In this document: piece after piece, positions 43,854 through 52,205 of the stretch
Layout: every line of letters starts with the position of its first letter
How positions within the stretch are numbered: the first letter of the stretch is position 1
NCBI GenBank assembly: GCA_965238265.1
Contig: OZ250185.1
Span: 806,001 to 870,000 of the forward strand
DNA from: JAJDUF01 sp965238265
Lineage (GTDB): Bacteria > Chloroflexota > UBA11872 > UBA12225 > JAJDUF01
Direction of reading: 5' to 3'
DNA: 64,000 nucleotides
Program-made: the position numbers and the translations under genes
The notes under the pieces: model-generated
The model's database searches: none
The model's input: only the letters and a program-made list of their open reading frames with translations
What the model was told of the DNA's origin: nothing

Positions 43854-43874
43854 GGGAGGCGAGGGGCAGCGCGC

Positions 43875-44786
43875 ATGGCTATGACGATAGAGACACTGGA
43901 TCGCCAGTTGGCGCCCGACGTGGCGGCGAAGTACGCGCGCCTGCGGAGCATTGTGCGCGAGCTGGGCAGCGTCTTGGTTGCGTGGTCGGCCGGCGTGGAC
44001 AGCACGCTGCTCCTCAAGGTCTGCCACGACGAACTGGGGGATCGCGCCGTGGCGGTGACGGCGGTCTCCGAGAGCTTGCCGGCCCGCGAGCTGGCCGCGG
44101 CCAAGGCGCTCGCGGCCGATCTAGGGGTCAGACACCTCCTCGTAGAGACCTCCGAGCTGGCGAACGAAGATTACGCCAGCAACCCGGCGAATCGCTGCTA
44201 CTACTGCAAAGAGGAGTTGTATACGACCATCTGGCCCATGGCCGAGCAGGAAGGCTTGGCGCACGTCGCCAACGGGGCCAACCTCGACGACGTGGGCGAC
44301 TTCCGGCCGGGGATGCAGGCCGCGCGCGAGCTAGGCGTGCGAGCGCCGCTGCTGGAAGCGGAGCTGGGCAAGCCCGAAATCCGCGCCCTTTCCTACGCGC
44401 TGGGGCTGCCTACTTGGGACAAGCCGGCGCTCGCCTGCCTATCGTCGCGCATTCCGTATGGCTCGCGCGTGACGAAGGAAAAGCTGGAGCAGATTGACCG
44501 CGCGGAGATGGTCTTGCTGCGGCACGGCTTCCGCCAGATGCGCGTACGCCACCACGACGAGGTGGCCCGCATCGAGGTACCGCCCGCGGACATGCCGCGC
44601 TTCTTTAGCGACGGCATCCATGAGCAGGTCGTCACCGAGCTCCGAGAGATCGGTTTTCGCTACGTCACGCTCGACCTGCAAGGCTATCGGTCGGGCAGTC
44701 TCAATGAGGGCCTGCCCCAGGCGGCTCCCTTGGCAGCGAGCGGCCAGCGCCCCGGCCGCAAGCCCTTACCGATGCTTCAGTCGTAA
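43875..44786 (+). CDS. larE: ATP-dependent sacrificial sulfur transferase LarE
   Basis: The 303-residue protein has the PP-loop VAWSAGVDSTLLLKVCHDEL, CYYCKEELYTTIW and KPALACLSSRIPYGSRVT, which contains the Cys used as sulfur donor in LarE. LarE thiolates the nicotinic-acid-derived precursor of the nickel-pincer cofactor of lactate racemase. larA, larB and larC are not in the window, so the recipient pathway is open. It continues the plus-strand sulfur block. Confidence 0.92.
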   Translation: MAMTIETLDRQLAPDVAAKYARLRSIVRELGSVLVAWSAGVDSTLLLKVCHDELGDRAVAVTAVSESLPARELAAAKALAADLGVRHLLVETSELANEDYASNPANRCYYCKEELYTTIWPMAEQEGLAHVANGANLDDVGDFRPGMQAARELGVRAPLLEAELGKPEIRALSYALGLPTWDKPALACLSSRIPYGSRVTKEKLEQIDRAEMVLLRHGFRQMRVRHHDEVARIEVPPADMPRFFSDGIHEQVVTELREIGFRYVTLDLQGYRSGSLNEGLPQAAPLAASGQRPGRKPLPMLQS

Positions 44787-44815
44787 AGGCGGCTAGTAGA
44801 GGCCATAGGAGAACC

Positions 44816-44881
44816 GGCCCCCCCGCTCCGCAGGGGGATGGCGGCGCGTCCCCTCCCCTGTGCGTCAGCACGGGGGAGGGT
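44816..44881 (-). repeat. GC-block repeat, third family, inverted copy
   Basis: GGCCCCCCCGCTCC, GCAGGGGGAT and CCCTCCCCTGTGC with CACGGGGGAGGG match 37604-37680 and 63060-63129 read in the opposite sense. It lies between larE and the CPBP gene and may be read into an extended N-terminus. Confidence 0.6.
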
Positions 44882-44993
44882 TAGGGTGGGGACCAAGACT
44901 CCCCCTGGGAGAGGGCCGCTGCTCACCTATTGCTCATCACGCTCTAGGAGCCTTACTACGTCACGACCACACACAGCAAAGCGCGAGTGGCTG

Positions 44994-45752
44994 AAGACGG
45001 TGGCGCTCGCCGCCTATCTGCTGGCCCACGCCAACGGTCTCTTCCTGCGGCAACGTAGCACGAGGTCCGCTGCACCAACGCCGTCGGGCATCGGGCAAAC
45101 CATCGGGCTACTGCTGGGTTTCCTAGCCGCGCTGCTCCTTGACCGCCGCGGCACCCTGGCCTATGCCCTAGGAACAGGGAACGGCGCAGCAACCGCTGTA
45201 GGGGTACGGCATGCCGTACCCCTACGCATCGCCGTCGAATGGGGCAAGGGGACCGTCTGGGGCCTCCTGATGGCTATCGTCCCGATCATCTTCTTCTTGC
45301 GTCCGGTCGTCCTGGCTCGGCCGATAGAGCACCCGACGTACACCAACCTGACCCTGTGGACGTGGCTGCGGCTGGTGCTTGTGGAGATACCCTTCTTCAC
45401 CGCGCTGCCCGAGGAGGCCGCCTGGCGTGGCGCGTTGGAGCCGCGCTTGGTAGCCCACTTGGGGCCATGGCGCGGCGCGATCTGGTCAAACGTGGCCTTT
45501 GGGCTGGCTCACTTCGCGGTCACACGCGCCAACGCCGGTATCGTCGGTCAAGGAGCGCCGCTCCCGCGCTGGTTGCTGATCCTGGGCGGGATGGCAGCCA
45601 CCGCTGCCGGCGGGGCCGTGTTCAGCCTCGTCCGCGTGCAAACCGGGTCGCTGGTCGGCGCCATCGCGGCCCACTGGGCAGTCAACGCCACGATGAGCAC
45701 CGCCCTCTACCTGCGCGGCCGACGCAGCCACCGGGAAGATCGCATCCGGTAG
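44994..45752 (+). CDS. CPBP-family intramembrane metalloprotease
   Basis: The conserved core is EEAAWRGALEPRLVAHLG (Glu-Glu-x3-Arg), NVAFGLAHFAVTRANAG with His, and a late His in IAAHWAVNATM. These place a metal site inside the membrane helices, as in Rce1/CAAX-type proteases and bacteriocin self-immunity proteins. The start is unclear; GTG 44994 begins just before the first helix, while the open frame extends to 44838 through repeat-derived sequence. A perfect palindrome at 45198-45225 is read in frame as VGVRHAVPLR in a loop. Confidence 0.8.
   Translation, partial: KTVALAAYLLAHANGLFLRQRSTRSAAPTPSGIGQTIGLLLGFLAALLLDRRGTLAYALGTGNGAATAVGVRHAVPLRIAVEWGKGTVWGLLMAIVPIIFFLRPVVLARPIEHPTYTNLTLWTWLRLVLVEIPFFTALPEEAAWRGALEPRLVAHLGPWRGAIWSNVAFGLAHFAVTRANAGIVGQGAPLPRWLLILGGMAATAAGGAVFSLVRVQTGSLVGAIAAHWAVNATMSTALYLRGRRSHREDRIR
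45198..45225 (+). repeat. GTAGGGGT perfect 28-bp palindrome inside the CPBP gene
   Basis: GTAGGGGTACGGCA followed by TGCCGTACCCCTAC is its own reverse complement. It is translated as VGVRHAVPLR. The related palindrome in uvrA is read in the same frame as VGAQHAASLR. Confidence 0.9.
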
Positions 45753-45760
45753 CACTCCTC

Positions 45761-46588
45761 ATGGCCGATGACGCGCCCCTCGCACACTATCCCTTTCCAC
45801 GCTGGCAGGCGCTGGCCCTGGGCCTGGACCTCCTCGTCCTCGGAAGACGCCGCTCGTTTGCCGCCGAGGGTGCGCGGGCGCTGCGGGCGCTGCCTCTCCA
45901 GCCTCGGGTTGAGGGCTTGGAACGTCTGCCCGCGCGCGGGCCGCTCCTGCTGGTGATGAACCACTACGAACGGCCGGGGCTGTGGACCTTCTGGAGCACG
46001 TTCCTGACGAGCCACGCGGTCCGGCAACGGCGCGGCCCGCTGGCCGAGGTACACTGGCTCATCACGGCCGAGACTCGCGGCACGCGCTACGGCCCGCTCC
46101 CGGTACCGGGCGCCCTCATGCAGTGGGTGATCGGCCGGATAGCGCAGGGCTATGGCCTCATCACGTTGCCGGTAGCGCCGGAGGCCACGGCTGCCCGCGC
46201 GACAGCGCTGCGGTCGGCACTGCGCGCGCTGCGGAGCGGCGACGAGCGGTCCCATATTATCGGCCTGGCCCCGGAAGGGGCCGGCGGCCGTGTACTGCGC
46301 GAGGCGCTCCCGGGAACCGGCGAGTTCTTGCTGCTGGCCGCCCGCACCGGCGCTGCCATCGTGCCGGTGGGCATAGCGGAACGGCCCGAGCACGACTGGG
46401 CGCTGACGGCCACTCTGGGCGCGCCGCTGAACCTCACACCACCTCAGAACATCACTCGCGCCGCGCGCGATCAGTGGGCGCGGACGGAAGTGATGCAAAG
46501 CATTGCCCGTCTGCTCCCACGGGACGCGCAGGGCTTCTACCACGACGCTCTCCCCCAGTCCGGGCAGGGACATCCGCCTATCCTGTAA
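45761..46588 (+). CDS. PlsC-like phospholipid/glycerol acyltransferase
   Basis: ATG 45761 is eight bases after the CPBP stop and gives 275 residues. LLLVMNHYERPGLWTFW replaces the usual NHxxxxD block, and IIGLAPEGAGG supplies the PEG-type block. These are acyltransferase-family landmarks, though the acidic residue of the HX4D motif is not at its usual place. It probably acylates a lysophospholipid or similar acceptor at the inner membrane. It overlaps the convergent hydrolase gene by 11 bp. Confidence 0.72.
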   Translation: MADDAPLAHYPFPRWQALALGLDLLVLGRRRSFAAEGARALRALPLQPRVEGLERLPARGPLLLVMNHYERPGLWTFWSTFLTSHAVRQRRGPLAEVHWLITAETRGTRYGPLPVPGALMQWVIGRIAQGYGLITLPVAPEATAARATALRSALRALRSGDERSHIIGLAPEGAGGRVLREALPGTGEFLLLAARTGAAIVPVGIAERPEHDWALTATLGAPLNLTPPQNITRAARDQWARTEVMQSIARLLPRDAQGFYHDALPQSGQGHPPIL

Positions 46589-47513
46589 CGGGCATGTCCG
46601 GCAGGCTCAAGAACCGCGCAATGGCCGCTAGTTGCGCCGCAACGACGTGTGGCGGCCAGCCGTGGCGTGCCGGTGGCAGCAATACGGCTTCCGCGCGGGG
46701 CATCAGGTGTGGCAGCGCAAACGACGCGGCGGCGGGGAGCAACGGATCGTCCGGTGCTGCGAACGCGAGGGTAGGGATCGCCAGCCGGGCCAGCCGGCTC
46801 CGTTGATCGCGCGTGATGGCATCGTACACGAGCTCCACGGCAGCGCGGACCGAGGCTTGCCGGACATCAGTAGCACCGTCCGCTCCGTCCGGACCTACCC
46901 CCCGGCCCCCTCCCTCCAGGGAAGGGGAGTCCGGCCGGAAGCGGCGCAGCCCGCTCCCCTCAGGGAGGGGGTTTGGGGGTAGGTCGGAGGGGCCATCCCT
47001 CTCCTGACCGAGCCACCGCAGCAGCAAGGTCAGCACGCGCTCCTGCCGCGACAGCCAGGCCAGGCCAGCCGTCACCCGGCGCTGTCGGGCCAGGCGAGCG
47101 AGGAAGCGAAAGCGCGTCCGCACGGTAGTCGGCCCATAGACCGGCGCATAGACGATCAGGCGTTGGGTCGGTAGCCCAGCGCCGAGCGCGGCGATGGCCG
47201 GGGTAGCGCCAAGGCCGAGCGCAGCGACGCCGACCGGCTCGACCGCCAACTGCCGAACAAGGGCGCAGAGCACGTCGGCGTTGGCTGCAACCGTGTGCGG
47301 GCCGATCAGCTCGGGAGACCGGCCGCAGCCAGGGAGGTCGGGCACGACAACGCGAAAATGGGCCGTGAGTAGGGGCCACCAGGCGGCGAAGTTGCGCCAT
47401 GACCCCATCATGCCGTGGACGAGCAGCCACGTCGGCCCGGCGCCGGCGACGACGTAGTGTAGGCGTGTGCCGGCGATGGTGGTAGTGTGGTGCTCAGGCC
47501 CAGGCGGAGACAT
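46578..47513 (-). CDS. Alpha/beta hydrolase-fold protein lacking the nucleophile serine
   Basis: The 311-residue protein has the oxyanion region LLVHGMMGSWRNFAAWWPLL, VVVPDLPGCGRSP, the acid in FAAPDDPLLP and the His in PARHGWPPH. The nucleophile elbow reads AALGLGATPA, with Gly where GxSxG has Ser. It may therefore be a non-catalytic fold member or use another residue. About 32 residues of the cap region (PPNPLPEGSGLRRFRPDSPS onward) are translated from a 94-bp repeat. Confidence 0.8.
   Translation of the reverse strand: MSPPGPEHHTTTIAGTRLHYVVAGAGPTWLLVHGMMGSWRNFAAWWPLLTAHFRVVVPDLPGCGRSPELIGPHTVAANADVLCALVRQLAVEPVGVAALGLGATPAIAALGAGLPTQRLIVYAPVYGPTTVRTRFRFLARLARQRRVTAGLAWLSRQERVLTLLLRWLGQERDGPSDLPPNPLPEGSGLRRFRPDSPSLEGGGRGVGPDGADGATDVRQASVRAAVELVYDAITRDQRSRLARLAIPTLAFAAPDDPLLPAAASFALPHLMPRAEAVLLPPARHGWPPHVVAAQLAAIARFLSLPDMPVTG
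46892..46985 (-). repeat. 94-bp MITE-like element inside the hydrolase gene
   Basis: The ends are GACCTACCCCC and GGGGGTAGGTC. Read on the minus strand it matches the element at 43760-43853 along its length (TTCCGG centre, CTTCCCTGGAGGGAGG near one end). It is carried in frame within the cap-domain coding region of the alpha/beta hydrolase. Confidence 0.8.
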
Positions 47514-47521
47514 GGAGAATG

Positions 47522-47746
47522 CTAGGCCTCGGCGCTCCCGTTATCCGTCTGAGCGGTGCCATTCGAGGAGCGCCCCAATACCCGGGACACCTTCTCCATC
47601 TCCTCGTAGATCGGTAGTGCTTGGCGAGGGGTTTTGGCGTGCTTCAACTGTCTGTTCAGTGCTCTGATCTTCCTCAAAGCAGCCACTTCATCCTGCGTTA
47701 ATCCCACCACCACCTCAGCGCTTTGTTGCCGTCCGGTCATCTTCAC
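47522..47746 (-). CDS. Small hypothetical helical protein
   Basis: The 74-residue protein (GLTQDEVAALRKIRALNRQL, PRQALPIYEEMEKVSRVLG) is mostly charged helix. It overlaps the upstream membrane-protein gene by 32 bp, so the two are probably translated together. The family is not recognised. Confidence 0.5.
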   Translation of the reverse strand: MKMTGRQQSAEVVVGLTQDEVAALRKIRALNRQLKHAKTPRQALPIYEEMEKVSRVLGRSSNGTAQTDNGSAEA

Positions 47747-48116
47747 CTCCGATCATGGTAGAAGCTGCCATCTCGACCGTCTCCTGTGCTCTCGATAGAT
47801 TGGCCCGCGTGATAACCTTCTCGACTAGGCTGCCTAAGACTCTCCCACCACCAACGCCAGCCAACAATGCACCGATGACCGGCCGTACTTCGAGCTGTGT
47901 GTCATAGAAACTGGCCGCTGGGTTATAGAGACTCCAAAACGCGATGGCGGTGATCGCTCCTATTAGGATACCGCCGATGAACCCTGGGTCGAGCAAGCGT
48001 CTGCCCTGCGTATCCGCAAAGAAACGAGGCAGCGAGAAGCCTCCTTCCGATAAGTATGCGTTTGCCAACCCACCGATGCTACCAACGAGCATCACGACCA
48101 CCCATTCCGGCATCAA
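47715..48116 (-). CDS. Small membrane protein, DUF4257-like layout
   Basis: The 133-residue protein has an N-terminal helix (VVVMLVGSIGGLANAYLSEG), then GGILIGAITAIAFWSLY and IGALLAGVGGGRVLGSLVE, ending in a polar tail. Three membrane segments with glycine-rich helices suggest a small oligomeric membrane protein. Resemblance to DUF4257 is only in layout. It pairs with the small overlapping gene downstream. Confidence 0.55.
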   Translation of the reverse strand: MMPEWVVVMLVGSIGGLANAYLSEGGFSLPRFFADTQGRRLLDPGFIGGILIGAITAIAFWSLYNPAASFYDTQLEVRPVIGALLAGVGGGRVLGSLVEKVITRANLSRAQETVEMAASTMIGGEDDRTATKR

Positions 48117-48562
48117 CGATATATCCTCTGTCCGTCAGTGCGGTCCGCTATCATCGGTGTAGCACCGGCGGTTCCAGCCCACGGCACGGTCCGGCCGCCG
48201 CCATGACTCCCCTTCCCTGGAGGGAGGGGGCCGGGAGTAGGTCCAACCCGGGCAGCAGCCCCCCGCTCGATCGCTTCAGCTGACCACTAGCCACTGGTCA
48301 GAGCGAGCCGGGGGTGGGCGACCGGACGCCCGCGGAAGTCTTCTGGAGGCGCGGGAATGACGGACGAGACGGCGGGAATGACGGGCAGCAGCCCCCCGCT
48401 CCACTGACCACTAGCCACTGGTCAGAGCGAGCCGGGGGTGAGGCGCAGCAACCCAATCCGGCCTGCCCCGTTGTCATTGCCAGACGACTAGAACGGCTGT
48501 TCAGCCGGTTGGCTGCGGCCGCTTTGCCGGTGAGCAGCCTCAGAGAAAGTGCAGCCGAGGCG
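48117..48562. other. Gene-free stretch upstream of uvrA with a direct duplication
   Basis: A GC-block half repeat (48204-48243) is followed by two copies of a 20-bp block (48249-48268, 48382-48401) and of a 36-bp block (48281-48316, 48405-48440). The second block contains the hairpin TGACCAC...TGGTCA and GAGCGAGCCGGGGG. REP arms (GCGGGAATGACGG) lie between. The uvrA promoter should be downstream of 48440. A LexA-type operator is not recognised. Confidence 0.6.
48249..48440 (+). repeat. Direct duplication upstream of uvrA
   Basis: CGGGCAGCAGCCCCCCGCTC occurs at 48249 and 48382. TGACCACTAGCCACTGGTCA plus GAGCGAGCCGGGGGTG occurs at 48281 and 48405. The two copies are identical in these blocks but differ in the spacer (12 versus 3 bp). 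Confidence 0.85.
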
Positions 48563-51500
48563 ATGCGACCAGAGAAGATCATCATTCGTGGCGCGCGGGA
48601 GCACAACCTCAAGAACATCACCGTCGAGATACCGCGCGATCAGCTTGTTGTCCTGACGGGCGTCAGCGGTTCCGGCAAGTCGAGCCTGGCGTTCGACACG
48701 CTCTATGCGGAGGGACAGCGGCGCTACGTAGAATCGCTGTCCAGCTACGCGCGGCAGTTTCTAGGCCAGAACCAGAAGCCCAAGGTGGACTACATCGGCG
48801 GTCTCTCGCCGGCTATCTCCATCGAGCAGAAGACGGCCTCGCGCAACCCGCGCTCTACCGTTGGCACGGTCACGGAGATTCACGACTATCTGCGGGTGCT
48901 CTACGCTCGCGTCGGCCTCCCCCACTGCCCCTCGTGCGGCGACCGGGTAGGTGGCCAGACCGCAGAGCAAATCGTCGAGCGGATCATGGCACGACCGCGG
49001 CCGTGCTCGTTCCTAGTCCTCGCGCCGGTCGCACGCTTCCGTAAAGGCGAATACCAGGAAACCTTCGAGGCGGCCCGGCGGGAGGGCTTTGCGCGTGTGC
49101 GGGTCAACGGCGAGGTCCACCGGCTCGATGAGCCGATCAAGCTCAACAAGAAGCAGAAGCACGAAATCGAGATCGTCGTGGATCGCCTGCGACTGGAGCC
49201 AACCGATGATCCCGAGGAGCTGGGCGCCGAGCGCTCGCGCCTCACCGACTCCGTCGAGACGGCGCTGGCTCATGGCGACGGTGCAGTGATAGCCGCCATG
49301 CTCGCAGGGGAAGGGGCCGCCGCATCCCCCGATGCGGACGGCGAGGGGGCTGTAGGGGCGCAACATGCTGCGTCTCTACGAAGCGCCGGAGGGAAGGCCC
49401 CGTCGGGAGGTGCGGCCCGCGCCCCGAAGCTGGCCCCACGCCCCGGCGACATTCTCTTTTCGGAGCGGAACGCCTGCCTGCGGTGCGGTCTCAGCTTTGA
49501 GGACCTCTCGCCGCAGCTGTTCAGCTTCAACAGCCCGCAAGGTGCTTGCCCCGACTGCCTCGGGCTGGGCACCCGAACCGAGATTGACCCGGCGTTGGTC
49601 GTGCCCGATCACCGCAAGTCGCTGCACGAGGGCGCCATTGCCCCCTGGGGCGACCGGCTGGCGCCCGGAGCACGCAATTCGTGGCTGAAGCGCTCCATGA
49701 CGCAGGTCTGCGCTCATTTTGACATTGACATGGCAGCACCCTTCGCGGCGCTGACGGAGGCGCAGCGACAGGTGCTGCTGTGGGGCGCCAAGGGGCAACG
49801 GGTAGGCATTAAGTGGCAGGGCCGTGGTGGGTCGCACGGTACGTTCATGACGAAGTGGGAAGGGGCCATCCCACGCCTCAAACGTCGCCTGGCGCAAACG
49901 GACTCCGAGTATGCGCGCCAGCGGTATATGCAGTACATGAGTCGGCAGCCGTGCCCGACGTGCCACGGTACGAAGCTGCAAGCCGCCGCCGCGGCCGTGA
50001 CGGTGGGCGAGCGGTCCATCGTTGACGTAGAGCACATGTCCATCGCCGAGGCCCTCCGCTTCTTCGAGCACGTTGAGCTGAACGAGCGCGACCTGCTCAT
50101 CGCCGATGATCTGCTCCGCGAGATCTGCGGGCGGCTGCGGTTTCTGCTCAACGTCGGCCTGTACTACCTGACGCTCGACCGGCCGGCCCCCTCGCTGTCC
50201 GGTGGTGAAGCCCAACGCATTCGGCTGGCGAGCCAAATCGGCTGCGGTCTCGTCGGCGTGCTCTACATCCTCGACGAGCCGAGTATCGGCCTCCACCAAC
50301 GAGACAACGGCCGTCTCCTGCGTACGCTCGAAGAGCTACGCGATCTGGGCAACACCGTCGTCGTCGTCGAGCACGATCTGGAGACGATGTTGGCCGCCAA
50401 CCACATCATTGACTTCGGTCCTGGCGCCGGGGTCCGCGGGGGTGAGGTCGTGGCGGCTGGCCCACCCGCCACCATCGCCGCGTCCTCAGCATCGCTCACC
50501 GGCCGCTACTTGAGCAGTGATCTGGAGATCGCCGTCCCGACGACGCGGCGACCGGCAAACGATGCCTGGCTCACGGTACATGGCGCCCGCGAGCACAACC
50601 TGCGGAACCTCACCGTGCGCCTGCCGCTGGGTCTGCTCATCTGCGTGACGGGCGTCTCCGGCTCCGGGAAGTCCACGCTCGTCAACGAAATCCTCTACAA
50701 AGCTCTCTCGCGCCAGCTAATGCGGACGCAGGTTCGGCCGGGCCAGCACGACCGTATCGAGGGCCTGGAGCATCTGGACAAGGTCATTGCCATCACGCAG
50801 GACCCCATCGGCCGGACGCCGCGGTCCAACCCGGCGACCTACACCGGCGTCTTCGATGGCATTCGCGCCGTCTTCGCCAAGACGCCCGAAGCACGCATCC
50901 GCGGCTACAAGCCCGGCCGGTTCTCCTTCAACGTCAAGGGCGGACGCTGCGAGGCGTGCAAGGGCGACGGTCTGAAGAAGATCGAGATGCAGTTCCTCGC
51001 CGACGTGTACGTGCCGTGCGAAGTCTGCAAGGGGAAGCGGTTCAACCGCGAGACCTTGCAGGTGACCTACAAGGGCAAGACGATTGCCGACGTGCTGGCC
51101 ATGACGGTTGACGAGGCCGTGGAGCACTTTGCCAACATCCCGGCCGTCTACAAGGTGCTCCGGACGCTTGTGGACGTGGGCTTGGGCTACATGCAGCTGG
51201 GGCAACCGGCCACCACGCTCTCCGGTGGCGAGGCCCAACGGGTCAAGCTGGCCAAGGAGCTATGCCGGCCGGCGACGGGGCGCACGCTCTACGTGCTCGA
51301 CGAGCCGACCACCGGGCTGCACTTCGCCGACATTCAGAAGCTGCTCGACGTGCTACAGCGGCTCGTCGCGGCCGGCAACACCGTGGTCGTCATCGAGCAC
51401 AACATGGATGTGATCAAGACGGCTGACCACCTGATTGACCTGGGCCCCGAGGGCGGCCTGGACGGTGGCCGGGTCATTGTCACCGGCACCCCGGAGGCCG

Positions 51501-51832
51501 TGGCGGCCGTGCCGCAGTCGTTCACCGGCCGGCATCTGCGCGGGCCGCTGGGCCTGGAGACGGCGGCCCCGGCCACTGAAGCGGCGCTCCCACAGCGGAA
51601 CGGAGCGCTATCCCCGGAGCGGGTGCGCTCAGTACGCAAGCTCCTGGGGATGACGCAAGCCGAGGCCGCTCGCGCCGTCGGCGTGTCGCGGGGCCTACTT
51701 GCCGAGGCCGAGCGCGGCCGGCGCGCTGGCGAGCGCACGCTGACGCGCTTGCTCGAAGGGCTGCGGATCGTCGCCGAGGATCGCGGCGTCGCCTTCCCCC
51801 CACCCGGCGCGAACGGGGCGGCATCGCGCTAG
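48563..51832 (+). CDS. uvrA: Excinuclease ABC subunit A with an extra C-terminal HTH domain
   Basis: ATG 48563 starts MRPEKIIIRGAREHNLKNIT; 1089 residues follow. UvrA finds bulky DNA lesions and loads UvrB. Both ATPase modules are complete: Walker A GVSGSGKSSLAFDTLYAEGQ and GVSGSGKSTLVNEIL, two LSGGEAQR signatures, and three zinc modules (CPSCGDR, CLRCG...CPDC, CEAC...CEVC). Two oddities stand out. A palindromic repeat is translated in frame (VGAQHAASLR, 49352-49379). Residues 1017-1070 form an XRE-like HTH (RKLLGMTQAEAARAVGVSRG) absent from ordinary UvrA. Confidence 0.96.
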   Translation: MRPEKIIIRGAREHNLKNITVEIPRDQLVVLTGVSGSGKSSLAFDTLYAEGQRRYVESLSSYARQFLGQNQKPKVDYIGGLSPAISIEQKTASRNPRSTVGTVTEIHDYLRVLYARVGLPHCPSCGDRVGGQTAEQIVERIMARPRPCSFLVLAPVARFRKGEYQETFEAARREGFARVRVNGEVHRLDEPIKLNKKQKHEIEIVVDRLRLEPTDDPEELGAERSRLTDSVETALAHGDGAVIAAMLAGEGAAASPDADGEGAVGAQHAASLRSAGGKAPSGGAARAPKLAPRPGDILFSERNACLRCGLSFEDLSPQLFSFNSPQGACPDCLGLGTRTEIDPALVVPDHRKSLHEGAIAPWGDRLAPGARNSWLKRSMTQVCAHFDIDMAAPFAALTEAQRQVLLWGAKGQRVGIKWQGRGGSHGTFMTKWEGAIPRLKRRLAQTDSEYARQRYMQYMSRQPCPTCHGTKLQAAAAAVTVGERSIVDVEHMSIAEALRFFEHVELNERDLLIADDLLREICGRLRFLLNVGLYYLTLDRPAPSLSGGEAQRIRLASQIGCGLVGVLYILDEPSIGLHQRDNGRLLRTLEELRDLGNTVVVVEHDLETMLAANHIIDFGPGAGVRGGEVVAAGPPATIAASSASLTGRYLSSDLEIAVPTTRRPANDAWLTVHGAREHNLRNLTVRLPLGLLICVTGVSGSGKSTLVNEILYKALSRQLMRTQVRPGQHDRIEGLEHLDKVIAITQDPIGRTPRSNPATYTGVFDGIRAVFAKTPEARIRGYKPGRFSFNVKGGRCEACKGDGLKKIEMQFLADVYVPCEVCKGKRFNRETLQVTYKGKTIADVLAMTVDEAVEHFANIPAVYKVLRTLVDVGLGYMQLGQPATTLSGGEAQRVKLAKELCRPATGRTLYVLDEPTTGLHFADIQKLLDVLQRLVAAGNTVVVIEHNMDVIKTADHLIDLGPEGGLDGGRVIVTGTPEAVAAVPQSFTGRHLRGPLGLETAAPATEAALPQRNGALSPERVRSVRKLLGMTQAEAARAVGVSRGLLAEAERGRRAGERTLTRLLEGLRIVAEDRGVAFPPPGANGAASR
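49352..49379 (+). repeat. GTAGGGGC 28-bp palindrome inside uvrA
   Basis: GTAGGGGCGCA and TGCGTCTCTAC flank ACATGC as an imperfect palindrome with two wobble positions. It is read in frame as VGAQHAASLR, within a low-complexity stretch between the first signature region and the CLRCG zinc module. Confidence 0.85.
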
Positions 51833-51837
51833 CGGAC

Positions 51838-52095
51838 TTACCAATCCAGCCCGCTCTGAGCGCGGTAGATCGCATGCTCCTTGGCAACTTTGCTTTTGGC
51901 GAGGAGACCGCCAAGCACCGAATAGGTCAGGTAGTTTCGTGAATTACCTTGAAAATCCGAGCGTAGATCCGGTAAGTCTGCTATCTGTGCATTTCGCAGC
52001 CCTTGAGGGTTGCGATCCAGCAACCTCACTATGGCGTCCTCGATTTGCTTCAAGCCTTCTTGTGCCATTCTTAGCGCGGTAGGATCGTCATTCAT
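51838..52095 (-). CDS. Small winged-helix-like hypothetical protein
   Basis: ATG 52095 gives 85 residues. The pattern (EGLKQIEDAIVRLLDRNPQG, LRNAQIADLPDL, NYLTYSVLGGLLAKSKVAKE) suggests a winged-helix DNA-binding unit. Similar tiny proteins occur beside restriction genes, but none is here. It is convergent with uvrA (6 bp apart) and divergent from a DUF2283 gene. Confidence 0.6.
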   Translation of the reverse strand: MNDDPTALRMAQEGLKQIEDAIVRLLDRNPQGLRNAQIADLPDLRSDFQGNSRNYLTYSVLGGLLAKSKVAKEHAIYRAQSGLDW

Positions 52096-52205
52096 CCTGC
52101 CGGTCCTCCTCCAGGGCCTATCAATCCCTCGCTGTTGGGATAGGGTCGGGTGTCCCCACGCCGCAGGGACAGCCACGGTTCTGGCATTGATGTAGAATAT
52201 ATCCG

